The position numbers were made by a program, and so were the translations under genes. From Actinomadura macra NBRC 14102 (GTDB taxonomy: Bacteria > Actinomycetota > Actinomycetes > Streptosporangiales > Streptosporangiaceae): DNA of 64,000 nucleotides. Below are positions 8,818 to 16,681 of this stretch, piece after piece. Numbering within the stretch: the first letter of the stretch is position 1; each line of letters opens with the position of its first letter. Where the stretch lies: contig NZ_BCQT01000009.1 of the NCBI RefSeq assembly GCF_001552215.1, forward strand, positions 124,001 through 188,000. The letters are read 5' to 3'. The notes under the pieces are model-generated. The model saw nothing but the letters and a program-made list of their open reading frames with translations. It searched no databases and was not told the DNA's origin.

Positions 8818-9798
8818 ATGAGGCAATCCGGACGTCGCTCTGTTCTCCTCGGTGCTCTTCTCCTAGTCGCTTCCCTCGCCACGGGCTGCGGAGACTCCGA
8901 GTCCTCCGACGGTGGCAAGGGACTCGAAAAGAAGACACTGACGGTCGCCTCGCTCCCCCTTGTGGACGCCGCGGCCCTGCACGTCGCGCAGAAGCAGAAG
9001 CTGTTCGAGGCCGAGGGCTTGAAGGTACAGATCAAGCCCGTCCAGCAGAGCATCCAGGCCCTGCCCGCCCTCGCCAAGGGCGACGTGGACGTGATCGCGG
9101 GCGCCAACTACGTGTCCTTCCTGCAGGCGAACGAGAAGGGCACGCTCAAGCTGAGCATCGTCGCCGAGGGCGCCTCCCTCACTTCCAACATGATGAACGT
9201 GCTGGTCAAGTCCAACTCCAGCATCAAGACCGCGAAGGACCTTGAGGGCAAGAAGGTCGCGGTCAACATCCTCAACAACATCCAGTCGCTGACACTGAAC
9301 GCCATCCTCAAGGCCAACAACGTGGACCCCTCGAAGGTCACCTACGTCGCGATCCCCTTCCCGCAGATGGCCGCGGCGCTGGAGAAGGGGCAGGTTGACG
9401 CCGTCCACATCGTGGAGCCGTTCCTGTCGGACACGCAGAAGAAGCAGGGCGCCCGGGTTGCGGTCGACGGTGGCAGCGAGCCGGTGACCGGCCTGCCGAT
9501 CGCCGGCTTCGTCTCCACCCAGGAGTTCACCAGCAAGTATCCGAAGACGGCCGCGGCGTTCCAGCGGGCCATCTTCAAGGCGCAGGGGCTCGCCAGCGGC
9601 GACCGCAAGCGGGTCGAGGAGGTCCTGCCCACCTACACCAAGATTGACAAGCAGGTGGCCTCGGTGATCACGCTGCCGGGGTACCCAACCTCCTTGAACA
9701 CCACGCGCATGCAGCGGGTCATCGACCTGATGACCACCGCCGGGCTGCTCAAGCAGAAGCCCGACCTGAAGACCGTCCTCTTCCAGCCGACCTCCTGA
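8818..9798 (+). CDS. ABC transporter substrate-binding lipoprotein (SsuA/NMT1 family)
   Basis: A 326-residue lipoprotein. I choose the ATG at 8818 because AGGAG sits just upstream and the protein then begins MRQSGRRSVLLGALLLVASLATGCGD, a lipoprotein signal with lipobox LATGC (Cys about residue 24). The mature part has the NMT1/SsuA-like pattern: LPLVDAAALHVAQKQKLFEAEGL, a Gly-Ala-Asn-Tyr segment, DLEGKKVAVN and EKGQVDAVHIVEPF. This family delivers sulfonates, nitrate, taurine, pyrimidine precursors or aromatic acids to two-permease importers, so the substrate cannot be read from sequence. It is the first gene of a five-gene operon that also encodes a ThDP decarboxylase, which hints at a 2-oxo acid or related compound. 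Confidence 0.9.
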   Translation: MRQSGRRSVLLGALLLVASLATGCGDSESSDGGKGLEKKTLTVASLPLVDAAALHVAQKQKLFEAEGLKVQIKPVQQSIQALPALAKGDVDVIAGANYVSFLQANEKGTLKLSIVAEGASLTSNMMNVLVKSNSSIKTAKDLEGKKVAVNILNNIQSLTLNAILKANNVDPSKVTYVAIPFPQMAAALEKGQVDAVHIVEPFLSDTQKKQGARVAVDGGSEPVTGLPIAGFVSTQEFTSKYPKTAAAFQRAIFKAQGLASGDRKRVEEVLPTYTKIDKQVASVITLPGYPTSLNTTRMQRVIDLMTTAGLLKQKPDLKTVLFQPTS

Positions 9799-9819
9799 CG
9801 GCGGGACACCGGTTCACCC

Positions 9820-10629
9820 ATGACACACCAGTCGGCGCCATCCCGCGGTCTCTCGCGTCCAGGAAAGTGGGCGCGGGGGGCCGCCGGGGTGGCGGTTCTG
9901 TTCCTGGCGAGCGAGGCCCTGGGCAGGGCCGAGATAGTGGATCGTTCCTACCTGCCCCCCGCCTCCACCGTGATAGCCCGCGCGTTCGAGCTGTTCGGCG
10001 ACCCCGACTTCCTGCACAACGTGCGCGTCACGCTCACCGCCTGGGCGCTCGGGCTCGCCATCGCCATCGCCATCGCCGTACCGCTGGGGCTCCTGTTCGG
10101 CAGCGTCCCGGCCGTCAACACCGGTGCCCGCGCGATCGTGGAGTTCCTGCGGCCGATCCCGTCGGTCGCGCTCATCCCGCTGGCCGGGCTCCTGCTCGGG
10201 TCCGGGCTGGGCATGGAAGTGCCCCTCATCGTGTACGCCGCGAGCTGGCCGATCCTCTTCAACACCATGTACGGGCTGGACGACGTCGACCCGACGGCCA
10301 AGGAGACGCTGCGCACCTTCGGTTTCAGCCGGACACAGGTGCTACTCCGGGTCTCGCTGCGCAGCGCCGCCCCGTTCATCGCCACCGGCGTGCGGCTCGC
10401 CGCGTCGATCGCGCTGATCCTCGCGGTCGGCACCGAGATCCTCTCCGGCTTCGGGGAAGGGCTCGGCATCTTCATCGCCTCCGCGAGCAACGTGCCCGAC
10501 GGCACCCGCGACGTCCTCGCCGGGACGGTGTGGGCCGGCTGCCTCGGTCTGATCATCGACACCGTGCTCGTCCAAGCCGAGAACCGCATGTTCCGCTGGC
10601 ACTTCGCGCTGAGGAGTGGTGCCTCGTGA
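9820..10629 (+). CDS. ABC transporter permease (SsuC/TauC type), first
   Basis: A 269-residue integral membrane protein with about six hydrophobic segments. The binding-protein-dependent permease signature (EAA loop) is visible as ETLRTFGFSRTQVLLRVSLRSAAPF, which contacts the ATPase. It begins 21 bases after the binding protein and its stop overlaps the GTG of the second permease by 4 bases (10626-10629). It forms the importer channel together with the next gene. Substrate as uncertain as for the binding protein. Confidence 0.92.
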   Translation: MTHQSAPSRGLSRPGKWARGAAGVAVLFLASEALGRAEIVDRSYLPPASTVIARAFELFGDPDFLHNVRVTLTAWALGLAIAIAIAVPLGLLFGSVPAVNTGARAIVEFLRPIPSVALIPLAGLLLGSGLGMEVPLIVYAASWPILFNTMYGLDDVDPTAKETLRTFGFSRTQVLLRVSLRSAAPFIATGVRLAASIALILAVGTEILSGFGEGLGIFIASASNVPDGTRDVLAGTVWAGCLGLIIDTVLVQAENRMFRWHFALRSGAS

Positions 10630-11477
10630 CCGCCGCGACCGCGACCGTGTCCGTGCCGCGCTCCCGCGGCGGGTTCGCCGGGGCGCTGGTGCGGGGCGTC
10701 CTGCACCGCTGGCTCCCACTCGCGATCCTGGTCGTCGGCTGGGAGGTGGCGACGCGGATCTCCGACAGCCCCTTCTTCCCGCCGCCGTGGGAGATCGTCC
10801 AGCGCATGAGGGAGCTGTGGTTCACCGGGCCCGCGAGCCACCTGTTCCTCAACGGCGAGGCGACCGGCAACATCCTGCCGAGCCTCGGCCGGATGGTGCT
10901 CGGGCTGTTCCTGTCGGCGGTCGTCGGCATCGTGCTCGGTATCGCCCTCGGCCGCTCCGAGCAGGTCCTGGCCTTCCTCAACCCCCTGATGCAGTTCGCG
11001 CGGGTGATCCCCCCGCCGACCCTCGTGCCGGTCTTCATCGTGCTGTTCGAGCTCGGCACCCAGATGCAGGTCGCGTCCATCATCTTCAGCGCGATCTGGC
11101 CGATCCTGCTGAACACCGCCGACGGCGCCCGGTCGGTCGATCAGGTGCAGATGGCCACGGCCGAGACGTTCCGGCTGTCGGGCGCCGACCGGATCCGCTT
11201 CATCATCATCCCCTCGGCACTGCCCAAGATCTTCGCCGGGCTGCGGCTCGCGCTGTCGCTGTCGCTGATCCTGATGGTCTTCTCCGAGCTGCTGCCCGGG
11301 ACCACCAACGGGCTGGGCTTCGAGCTGACCAACGCCCAGAGCCAGTCCGACATGCCCACCATCTGGTGCGTGATCGTGCTGCTCGGTGTCCTGGGCTATC
11401 TGTTCAACACGATCTTGCTCGCGGTGGAGCGTCGGGTCCTCACCTGGCACCGCGCGGCGCGAAAGGCGGCTTCATGA
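10626..11477 (+). CDS. ABC transporter permease (SsuC/TauC type), second
   Basis: A 283-residue permease starting at GTG 10626 (GTGA overlap with the preceding gene); the open frame extends much further upstream but that part is out-of-frame sequence of the first permease. Membrane segments include WLPLAILVVGWEVATRI and MVLGLFLSAVVGIVLGIALG. The EAA-like loop reads ETFRLSGADRIRFIIIPSALPKIFAGLR. The stop overlaps the start of the ThDP enzyme (ATGA, 11474-11477). Two different permeases with one ATPase suggest a heterodimeric channel. Confidence 0.92.
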   Translation: MTAATATVSVPRSRGGFAGALVRGVLHRWLPLAILVVGWEVATRISDSPFFPPPWEIVQRMRELWFTGPASHLFLNGEATGNILPSLGRMVLGLFLSAVVGIVLGIALGRSEQVLAFLNPLMQFARVIPPPTLVPVFIVLFELGTQMQVASIIFSAIWPILLNTADGARSVDQVQMATAETFRLSGADRIRFIIIPSALPKIFAGLRLALSLSLILMVFSELLPGTTNGLGFELTNAQSQSDMPTIWCVIVLLGVLGYLFNTILLAVERRVLTWHRAARKAAS

Positions 11478-13078
11478 GGACCGGGCACACCGTCCGGGAC
11501 GCGGTGTTCGACTTCTGTCGCAGAACCGGGATGACCACCGTCTTCGGCAACCCGGGCTCCACCGAGCTGCGGATGTTCCGCGACTTCCCCGAGGACTTCG
11601 AGTACGTTCTCGCGCTCCAGGAGACGGTCGCCGTCGCCACCGCGGCGGGACATGCGATCGGCACCGGACGGGCCGGCCTCGTCAGCCTGCACTCGGCGGG
11701 CGGCGTCGGGCACGCGCTCGGGGCGGTCTTCAACGCCTACCGCGATCGGGTGCCGCTCGTCATCTTCGCCGGCCAGCAGTCCCGGGACATGCTGCCGTTG
11801 CGCCCGTTCCTCGGCGCCGACGAGCCCGCGCTGTTCCCGCGTCCCTACGTCAAGTGGAGCCGGCAGCCCGAGCGCGCCGAGGACGTGCCCGCCGCGCTCG
11901 CCGAGGCCTACCGCGTCGCGATGACACCGCCGCGCGGGCCGGTCTTCCTCTCGGTGCCCGCGGACGACTGGGACCGTCCCGCCGATCCCATTCCCCACCG
12001 GGAGGTCCGCGCCGGGTTCACTGCCGATCCCGCCGCGCTCCGCGAGGTGGCGGAGGCGCTCGACGCGGCCCGCAGCCCCGTGATCGTGGTCGGCTCGGGC
12101 GTGGACGACGAGGGGGCGCTGCCCGCCGTCGTCGAGCTCGCCGAACGCATCGGCGCGCCGGCATGGATCAGCCCGCTGTCGGGGCGATCCGGGTTCCCTG
12201 AGGACCACGCGCTGTTCCGCGGGTTCCTGCCGCCGGTCAAGGACCAGCTCGCCGCGCGCCTCGAAGGCCACGACGTCATCCTCGTCCTCGGCACCCAGGT
12301 GTTCACCTACCACGTTGAAAGCGACGGGCCGGCCGTACCGGCCGGGGCGCGGCTGTTCCATTTCGACTGCGATCCCGCGCAGACGGCCTGGGCGCCGGTC
12401 GGCACCAGCGTGCTCACGACCATCCAGGCGGGCGTCGCCGGGCTCCTCGACCTCGTCGAGAAAGCGGACCGGCCCGCGCCCGAGCCACGGCCGAGACCCG
12501 CGCCACCGCGGGCCGGCGACCCCATCGACCCCGCGCTGGCGATCGAGGCGCTCCGCGACCGGTTGCCCGAGGACGTCGTGATCGTCGAGGAGGCGCCGAG
12601 CCACCGGGACGAATTCCACGCGCGGATGCCGATCACCCGGTCGGGCGGCTTCCTCGCCTCCGGCAGCGGCGCGCTCGGCTGGGCGCTGCCCGTCGCGGTG
12701 GGCCGGGCCCTGGCCGGAACGGGCGAGCGCGTCGTCTGCGTCATCGGCGACGGCTCGGTCATGTACTCGGTACAGGCGCTCTGGACGGCCGTCCAACGGC
12801 GCGTGCCGTTGACCGTCGTCGTGCTCAACAACGGCGGGTACGGGGCCATCAGGGCGCTCGGCCGCCGGATCGACATGGAGTCCGTCCCCGGCAGCGACAT
12901 CGCCGGCATCGACTATGTGACGGTCGCCGAGGGCTTCGGCTGCCCCGGCCGGACGGTCGTCTCCGCCGCCGAACTCGGCGCGGCGCTGGAGGAGGGCCTC
13001 GGGCACGACGGGCCGTTCCTCGTGGAAGTCCAGGTCGAGGCCGACGACTCCCCCCTCTACGAGACAAGGGCGAGGTGA
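11474..13078 (+). CDS. Benzoylformate decarboxylase-like ThDP enzyme
   Basis: A 534-residue ThDP-dependent enzyme starting at ATG 11474 (ATGA overlap). It aligns closely by eye with Pseudomonas putida benzoylformate decarboxylase MdlC: FGNPGSTE (Ser29), LQE (Glu50, activates ThDP), LHSAGG (His73) and VFTYH (His280) correspond to MdlC Ser26, Glu47, His70 and His281. The C-terminal cofactor motif is GDGS (426-429) to LNNGGYGA (about 451-458). It should decarboxylate a 2-oxo acid to an aldehyde, or act as a carboligase. The residues before LGWALP differ from MdlC, so the substrate may not be benzoylformate. It lies between the permease and ATPase genes of an importer, with coupled overlaps at both ends, so it probably acts on the imported compound. 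Confidence 0.85.
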   Translation: MRTGHTVRDAVFDFCRRTGMTTVFGNPGSTELRMFRDFPEDFEYVLALQETVAVATAAGHAIGTGRAGLVSLHSAGGVGHALGAVFNAYRDRVPLVIFAGQQSRDMLPLRPFLGADEPALFPRPYVKWSRQPERAEDVPAALAEAYRVAMTPPRGPVFLSVPADDWDRPADPIPHREVRAGFTADPAALREVAEALDAARSPVIVVGSGVDDEGALPAVVELAERIGAPAWISPLSGRSGFPEDHALFRGFLPPVKDQLAARLEGHDVILVLGTQVFTYHVESDGPAVPAGARLFHFDCDPAQTAWAPVGTSVLTTIQAGVAGLLDLVEKADRPAPEPRPRPAPPRAGDPIDPALAIEALRDRLPEDVVIVEEAPSHRDEFHARMPITRSGGFLASGSGALGWALPVAVGRALAGTGERVVCVIGDGSVMYSVQALWTAVQRRVPLTVVVLNNGGYGAIRALGRRIDMESVPGSDIAGIDYVTVAEGFGCPGRTVVSAAELGAALEEGLGHDGPFLVEVQVEADDSPLYETRAR

Positions 13079-13842
13079 CCGGGATGCTGGAGATCTCCGG
13101 ACTGGGCCACGCGTACGGTGCCAGCCGCGTGCTGCAGGGAATGGACCTCAAGGTCGCCGAGGGCGAGCTCGTCACCATCGTCGGACCGTCGGGGTGCGGG
13201 AAGTCGACGCTGCTGCGCTGCATCGCCGGGCTGATCGCGCCGACCGAGGGCAAGGTCGTGCTGAACGGCACCCCCATCCACGGCGTCCCCGACGAGCTCG
13301 CGGTGGTGTTCCAGGACTACAGCCGCTCGCTGCTGCCGTGGCTGACCGTCCGCGACAATGTGGCGCTGCCGCTGCGGCGCCGCGGCGCCGGGCGGGCCGC
13401 GCGCCGCGCGCAGGCGCTGAAGGCACTGGAGTCGGTCGGCCTCGCGGACGCGGGCGGCAAGTACCCGTGGGAGTTGTCGGGCGGCATGCAGCAGCGCGTG
13501 TCGATCGCCCGCGCCCTGGCCTACCGTCCCTCGTTCCTGCTGATGGACGAGCCGTTCGGCTCGGTGGACGCGCAGACCCGCGAGGACCTGGAGGACCTCG
13601 TCCTGCAGGTGCACCGGGCGGAGGGGATGACGATCCTGCTGGTCACCCACGACATCGACGAGAGCGTCTATCTCGGCGACCGCGTCGTGGTGCTGGCCCG
13701 CAACCCGGGCCGCATCCGGAGCGAGCTGACCGTCACGCTGCCGGCGTCCCGGGACCAGATCGGGACCCGCGCCGAACCGGAGTTCGTCCGGCTCCGCGCG
13801 GAGGTGGGCCGCCTGGTCCGCGGAGTGACCGCCCCCTCCTGA
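13075..13842 (+). CDS. ABC transporter ATP-binding protein (SsuB/TauB type)
   Basis: A 255-residue ATPase with Walker A GPSGCGKST (about residues 38-46), Q-loop VVFQDYSRSLLPW, ABC signature LSGGMQQRVSIARAL, Walker B FLLMDEPFGSVD and the switch His in LLVTHDIDE. It is typical of nitrate/sulfonate/taurine importers. The GTG at 13075 overlaps the TGA of the ThDP enzyme by 4 bases; an ATG nine bases later is an alternative. It is the last gene of the operon and is followed by a strong hairpin. Confidence 0.94.
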   Translation: MTGMLEISGLGHAYGASRVLQGMDLKVAEGELVTIVGPSGCGKSTLLRCIAGLIAPTEGKVVLNGTPIHGVPDELAVVFQDYSRSLLPWLTVRDNVALPLRRRGAGRAARRAQALKALESVGLADAGGKYPWELSGGMQQRVSIARALAYRPSFLLMDEPFGSVDAQTREDLEDLVLQVHRAEGMTILLVTHDIDESVYLGDRVVVLARNPGRIRSELTVTLPASRDQIGTRAEPEFVRLRAEVGRLVRGVTAPS

Positions 13843-13854
13843 CCCCCGGCCCGC

Positions 13855-13888
13855 GGTGAGCCGGCGCCCCGACGGCCGCCGGCTCACC
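13855..13888. terminator. Bidirectional hairpin terminator
   Basis: A 12-base perfect inverted repeat (GGTGAGCCGGCG / CGCCGGCTCACC) with a 10-base loop lies between the 3' end of the ABC operon and the convergent polymerase-like gene. No T-run is present, as is common in actinobacteria. Confidence 0.65.
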
Positions 13889-13905
13889 GGGGCCACCGGG
13901 CCGGG

Positions 13906-15627
13906 TCACTTCGCGTCGGAGTAGCGGGAGACGGCGGCGATCTCCATCGGGAACACGACGGGGGTGTCGCCGAACAGCAGCCGCCGTGCCTCCCCGGCGG
14001 CGGCGTGGATCGCCTCGGTCACCTCGTCGGCGAGTTCGGCGGGGGTGTGCACGATCACCTCGTCGTGCTGGAAGAAGACCAGCCGGGGCGGGCCGAGGGC
14101 GGTGAGGCGGCGGCGCAGCGAGCCGAGCAGCGCCAGCGCCCAGTCCGCGGCCGTCGCCTGGACGACGAAGTTGCGGGTGAAACGCCCCCGGCTGCGCAAG
14201 GCCTGCGCGGCGCCCGACTGCCGCCCGCCCGCATCCTCCGCGTCGTCGCCCGCGGAGGTCAGCTCACGCCAGCCGGCCGACGGCGGCGGGCAGGTCCGCC
14301 CGAGCCGGGACCGGACGAGCCGTCCGCGCTCCCCCGCGCGCGCGGCGGACTCCACGTACTCGAACGCGTCGGGGAACCGGCTCTTGAGCACCCCGAGCAG
14401 TTGCACCGCCTCCCCCGTCCCGCCACCGTACATGGCCGAGAGCAGCGCGAGTTTGGCCTTGTCGCGGGCGCTGAGCGTCTCCGGGTCGCGCCGGGACCCC
14501 GAGCCCTCCTCGCCCGCGCCGCGGAAGGCGTGCGAGAGCGCGGCGTACAGGTCACCGTGGGCGGCGGCGTCCGCGAACGCCCGGTCGCCCGCGAGGGCGG
14601 CGAGGACGCGCGGTTCGAGCTGCGCCGCGTCCGCGACGACAAGGCGCCACCCTGGGTCGGCGACCACCGCCTTGCGCAGGACGCGCGGGATCTGCAACGC
14701 CCCGCCGCCGTTCGTGGCCCAGCGTCCCGACACCACGCCGCCGACGACGTACTCCGGACGGAACCGCCCGCCGCTCACCCACGTGTCGAGCCACGCCCAG
14801 CCATGCGCGGTGTGCAGCCGGGAGAGTTCCTTGTACTCCAGCAGCAGCGGCACCGCCGGATGGTCGAGCCGCTTCAGCACGTGCGCCCGCGTCGAGGGGA
14901 CCGGCAGCCCGGCCGCCGCGAACGCCTTGACGATCTGCGCCGGGGAGTCGGGATTGACATGCGCGCGGCCGCCGAACGCGGCGTTGATCCGGTCGGCGAG
15001 CCCCTGCAGCCTGCGCGGCCGCAGCCCGCCGGACGGGCGCGGCCCCAACATCTCGGTGAGCAGCGCGTCGTGCTCGTCCGCCGACCAGGGCAGCCCGTCA
15101 TGGCCCATCTCGGCGGCCACCAGCGACCCCGCGGACTCGGCCGCGGCGAGCAACGCGAACCCGTCGAGCCCGGCGATGGCCCGCTGCTGCGCGGCATGCA
15201 CCGCGACGATCTGCTCCAGGTCGTCGCCGGCCTGCTCGGCCTCATGCGCGTCATCGTCGAACAGCGACGCCTGCGCCGATGCCTCCTGCGGCGGTGGCGG
15301 ATCGGGCGGAACGGGCTCCCCCCGCAGGCGCGCCGACGCGGCCCGCACCGAGCGCGGCTCCCCGTACCGTCCGGCATGGCCAAGGAGGAGGCTCTCCACC
15401 AGTTCCAGGTCATGGCAGCGCCCCACCCGTACCCCCGCCTGAAGCAGCCTCGGGTACAACCGCCCGGTGGACGCCCACACCCAGCGCGGCGCGTCCGTTC
15501 TCTCCCGCCCAGCGATCTCGGCGACGAGATCCGGCACCCCCCACACCGCTCCGCCGGGCGTCCCGTCCTCCCCCAGGACCCGCAGCTCTCCCCCGCCACC
15601 AGGCAAGACGGCCACCGCGATCCTCAC
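13906..15627 (-). CDS. Family A DNA polymerase-like protein (bifunctional 3'-5' exonuclease/DNA polymerase type)
   Basis: About 573 residues, half the length of DNA polymerase I. Polymerase motifs are recognisable: motif A as VADAAQLEPRVLA (about 331-343), motif B as RDKAKLALLSAMYGGG (about 388-403) and motif C as FQHDEVIVH (about 519-527). Relatives are called bifunctional 3'-5' exonuclease/DNA polymerase, but I cannot see clear exonuclease acidic residues in the N-terminal third. No 5' nuclease domain is present. A role in lesion tolerance or repair is inferred from the family. Start: GTG 15627 gives the usual MRIAV-like beginning; a GTG at 15672 has a better GGAGGGG site, but that site is inside a hairpin. 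Confidence 0.82.
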   Translation of the reverse strand: MRIAVAVLPGGGGELRVLGEDGTPGGAVWGVPDLVAEIAGRERTDAPRWVWASTGRLYPRLLQAGVRVGRCHDLELVESLLLGHAGRYGEPRSVRAASARLRGEPVPPDPPPPQEASAQASLFDDDAHEAEQAGDDLEQIVAVHAAQQRAIAGLDGFALLAAAESAGSLVAAEMGHDGLPWSADEHDALLTEMLGPRPSGGLRPRRLQGLADRINAAFGGRAHVNPDSPAQIVKAFAAAGLPVPSTRAHVLKRLDHPAVPLLLEYKELSRLHTAHGWAWLDTWVSGGRFRPEYVVGGVVSGRWATNGGGALQIPRVLRKAVVADPGWRLVVADAAQLEPRVLAALAGDRAFADAAAHGDLYAALSHAFRGAGEEGSGSRRDPETLSARDKAKLALLSAMYGGGTGEAVQLLGVLKSRFPDAFEYVESAARAGERGRLVRSRLGRTCPPPSAGWRELTSAGDDAEDAGGRQSGAAQALRSRGRFTRNFVVQATAADWALALLGSLRRRLTALGPPRLVFFQHDEVIVHTPAELADEVTEAIHAAAGEARRLLFGDTPVVFPMEIAAVSRYSDAK

Positions 15628-15679
15628 ACCCCTATTGTCGTCCCGCCCACCGACAGAACCACGCGCAGGCACACGAAGA

Positions 15680-15707
15680 CCCCTCCGCGCCGCTGAGCGC
15701 GAAGGGG
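15680..15707 (-). promoter_or_regulatory. Hairpin upstream of the polymerase-like gene
   Basis: On the minus strand CCCCTTCGCGC and GCGCGGAGGGG pair over 11 positions (one G-T) around a 6-base loop. It could be a terminator, or it could bury the GGAGGGG ribosome site of the upstream GTG at 15672. The two readings imply different starts for the gene downstream. Confidence 0.5.
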
Positions 15708-15820
15708 CCGACGCTTCTTCAGGAGACCAGGGCCGCGGCCTCTACGTGTAAACGCTGTTCTGAACCAATGTCCCGCCACCCCCGTACCTCACCCCAACAG
15801 CCCACCCCAACTCGGCAAGC

Positions 15821-15873
15821 TTGAACCTCAGCCAAGGGTCTGAACCGCACCCCGGCAGGGTTGAACCTCAGCC
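15821..15873. repeat. Direct repeat TTGAACCTCAGCC (two copies, 40-bp period)
   Basis: Exact 13-base copies lie at 15821-15833 and 15861-15873, with a related CTGAACC at about 15840 between them and another at about 15760. The 40-base period is close to four helical turns. Function unknown. Confidence 0.55.
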
Positions 15874-15995
15874 GGCGGTTACGGGACAGGCACGCGGAGC
15901 GAGCTCTGCGAGCGCAGCGGGCATGCCCGGCGCGCCGTGCCCCCGCAGCGAGCGCTAGCGAGTGAGGAGGTGACGAGCCGCGCAGCCGGGGGGTA

Positions 15996-16012
15996 TGGGG
16001 GTCGCTCCCCCA
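15996..16012 (-). terminator. Small hairpin after the DUF4234 gene
   Basis: TGGGGG and CCCCCA pair around a 5-base loop, 7 bases beyond the stop codon of the minus-strand DUF4234 gene, with TTTT between stop and hairpin. A short terminator is likely. Confidence 0.45.
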
Positions 16013-16018
16013 GGAAAA

Positions 16019-16525
16019 CTACGCCACCAGCGAGACCTGCTGTCCTGGCTGGGTCTCGCCGTAGCGGTCGGTGACCTTGTTGAGCTGGAGCTGGTAGTAC
16101 AGGACGCCGAAGCCGAGGATGCCGAGCAGGAAGCCCATGCCGCCGCTGCAGCTGGCGGGCAGGCCGGCGGCGCGTTGGGCCTGGGCGATGCGGCCGCCGA
16201 GCTTGCACCACATGACGAGGGGCCAGATGCCCAGCGTGATGCTGCCGAACAGGATCGACAGGAGCGCGTTGGTGGCGGCGTTGTCGATGCGGCGGTCGTA
16301 CTCGTGCAGTTCGACGTGGACCTTGTAGAACCACACCATGCCGTAGATGCCGAAGGTGATGATCGGCAGGCCGAGCCAGGCGCCGACGGGGTTGCGGCGC
16401 TTCATGTTGGCTCCGGCGCCGTGGGCGACGGGCGCCTGTGGCTGCTGCTGAGCAGGGGCGTAGCCGCCCTGGTATGCCTGCTGCTGCTGGTAAGGCTGGC
16501 CCTGACCCTGCTGGGGGTAACTCAT
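16019..16525 (-). CDS. DUF4234-type membrane protein
   Basis: A 168-residue protein starting MSYPQQGQGQPYQQQ at ATG 16525, with CAGGAGAG well placed upstream; longer in-frame starts lack such a site. The first 40 residues are Gln/Pro/Tyr/Gly-rich and probably disordered. About three or four membrane segments follow, with GAWLGLPIITFGIYGMVWFYK and the pattern ELHEYDRRI typical of DUF4234, then GFLLGILGFGVLYYQ. The function of the family is unknown. It stands alone, with an AT-richer 156-base promoter region upstream. Confidence 0.85.
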   Translation of the reverse strand: MSYPQQGQGQPYQQQQAYQGGYAPAQQQPQAPVAHGAGANMKRRNPVGAWLGLPIITFGIYGMVWFYKVHVELHEYDRRIDNAATNALLSILFGSITLGIWPLVMWCKLGGRIAQAQRAAGLPASCSGGMGFLLGILGFGVLYYQLQLNKVTDRYGETQPGQQVSLVA

Positions 16526-16681
16526 TGAGTCGCTCTCCTGAGGACGCGGTCGTTTTCCGGCCGACCGTCCGTTACCGTTCACCCGATTGGTGAGCCAAGA
16601 CTGTAACGGGGTTGCGGTCGCAGACGGGGAAGGATCGCACAGATTCGTTGGCATATCCTGCAAGTTTGTCTGATTTGTGAT

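Larger units (their letters stand above)
15708..16018. other. Gene-free spacer with repeated short motifs
   Basis: No convincing coding frame on either strand. It contains a 13-base direct repeat (listed separately), a GCGAGC/AGCGAG-rich stretch at about 15895-15965, and a hairpin just beyond the DUF4234 stop. The GCGAGC-rich part resembles intergenic repeat DNA seen in related genomes; I cannot count copies from one window. Confidence 0.45.

Noticed and set aside
15895..15995. GCGAGC-rich stretch as a CRISPR or tandem array
   Set aside because: No regular repeat-spacer structure; copies are short and irregular.
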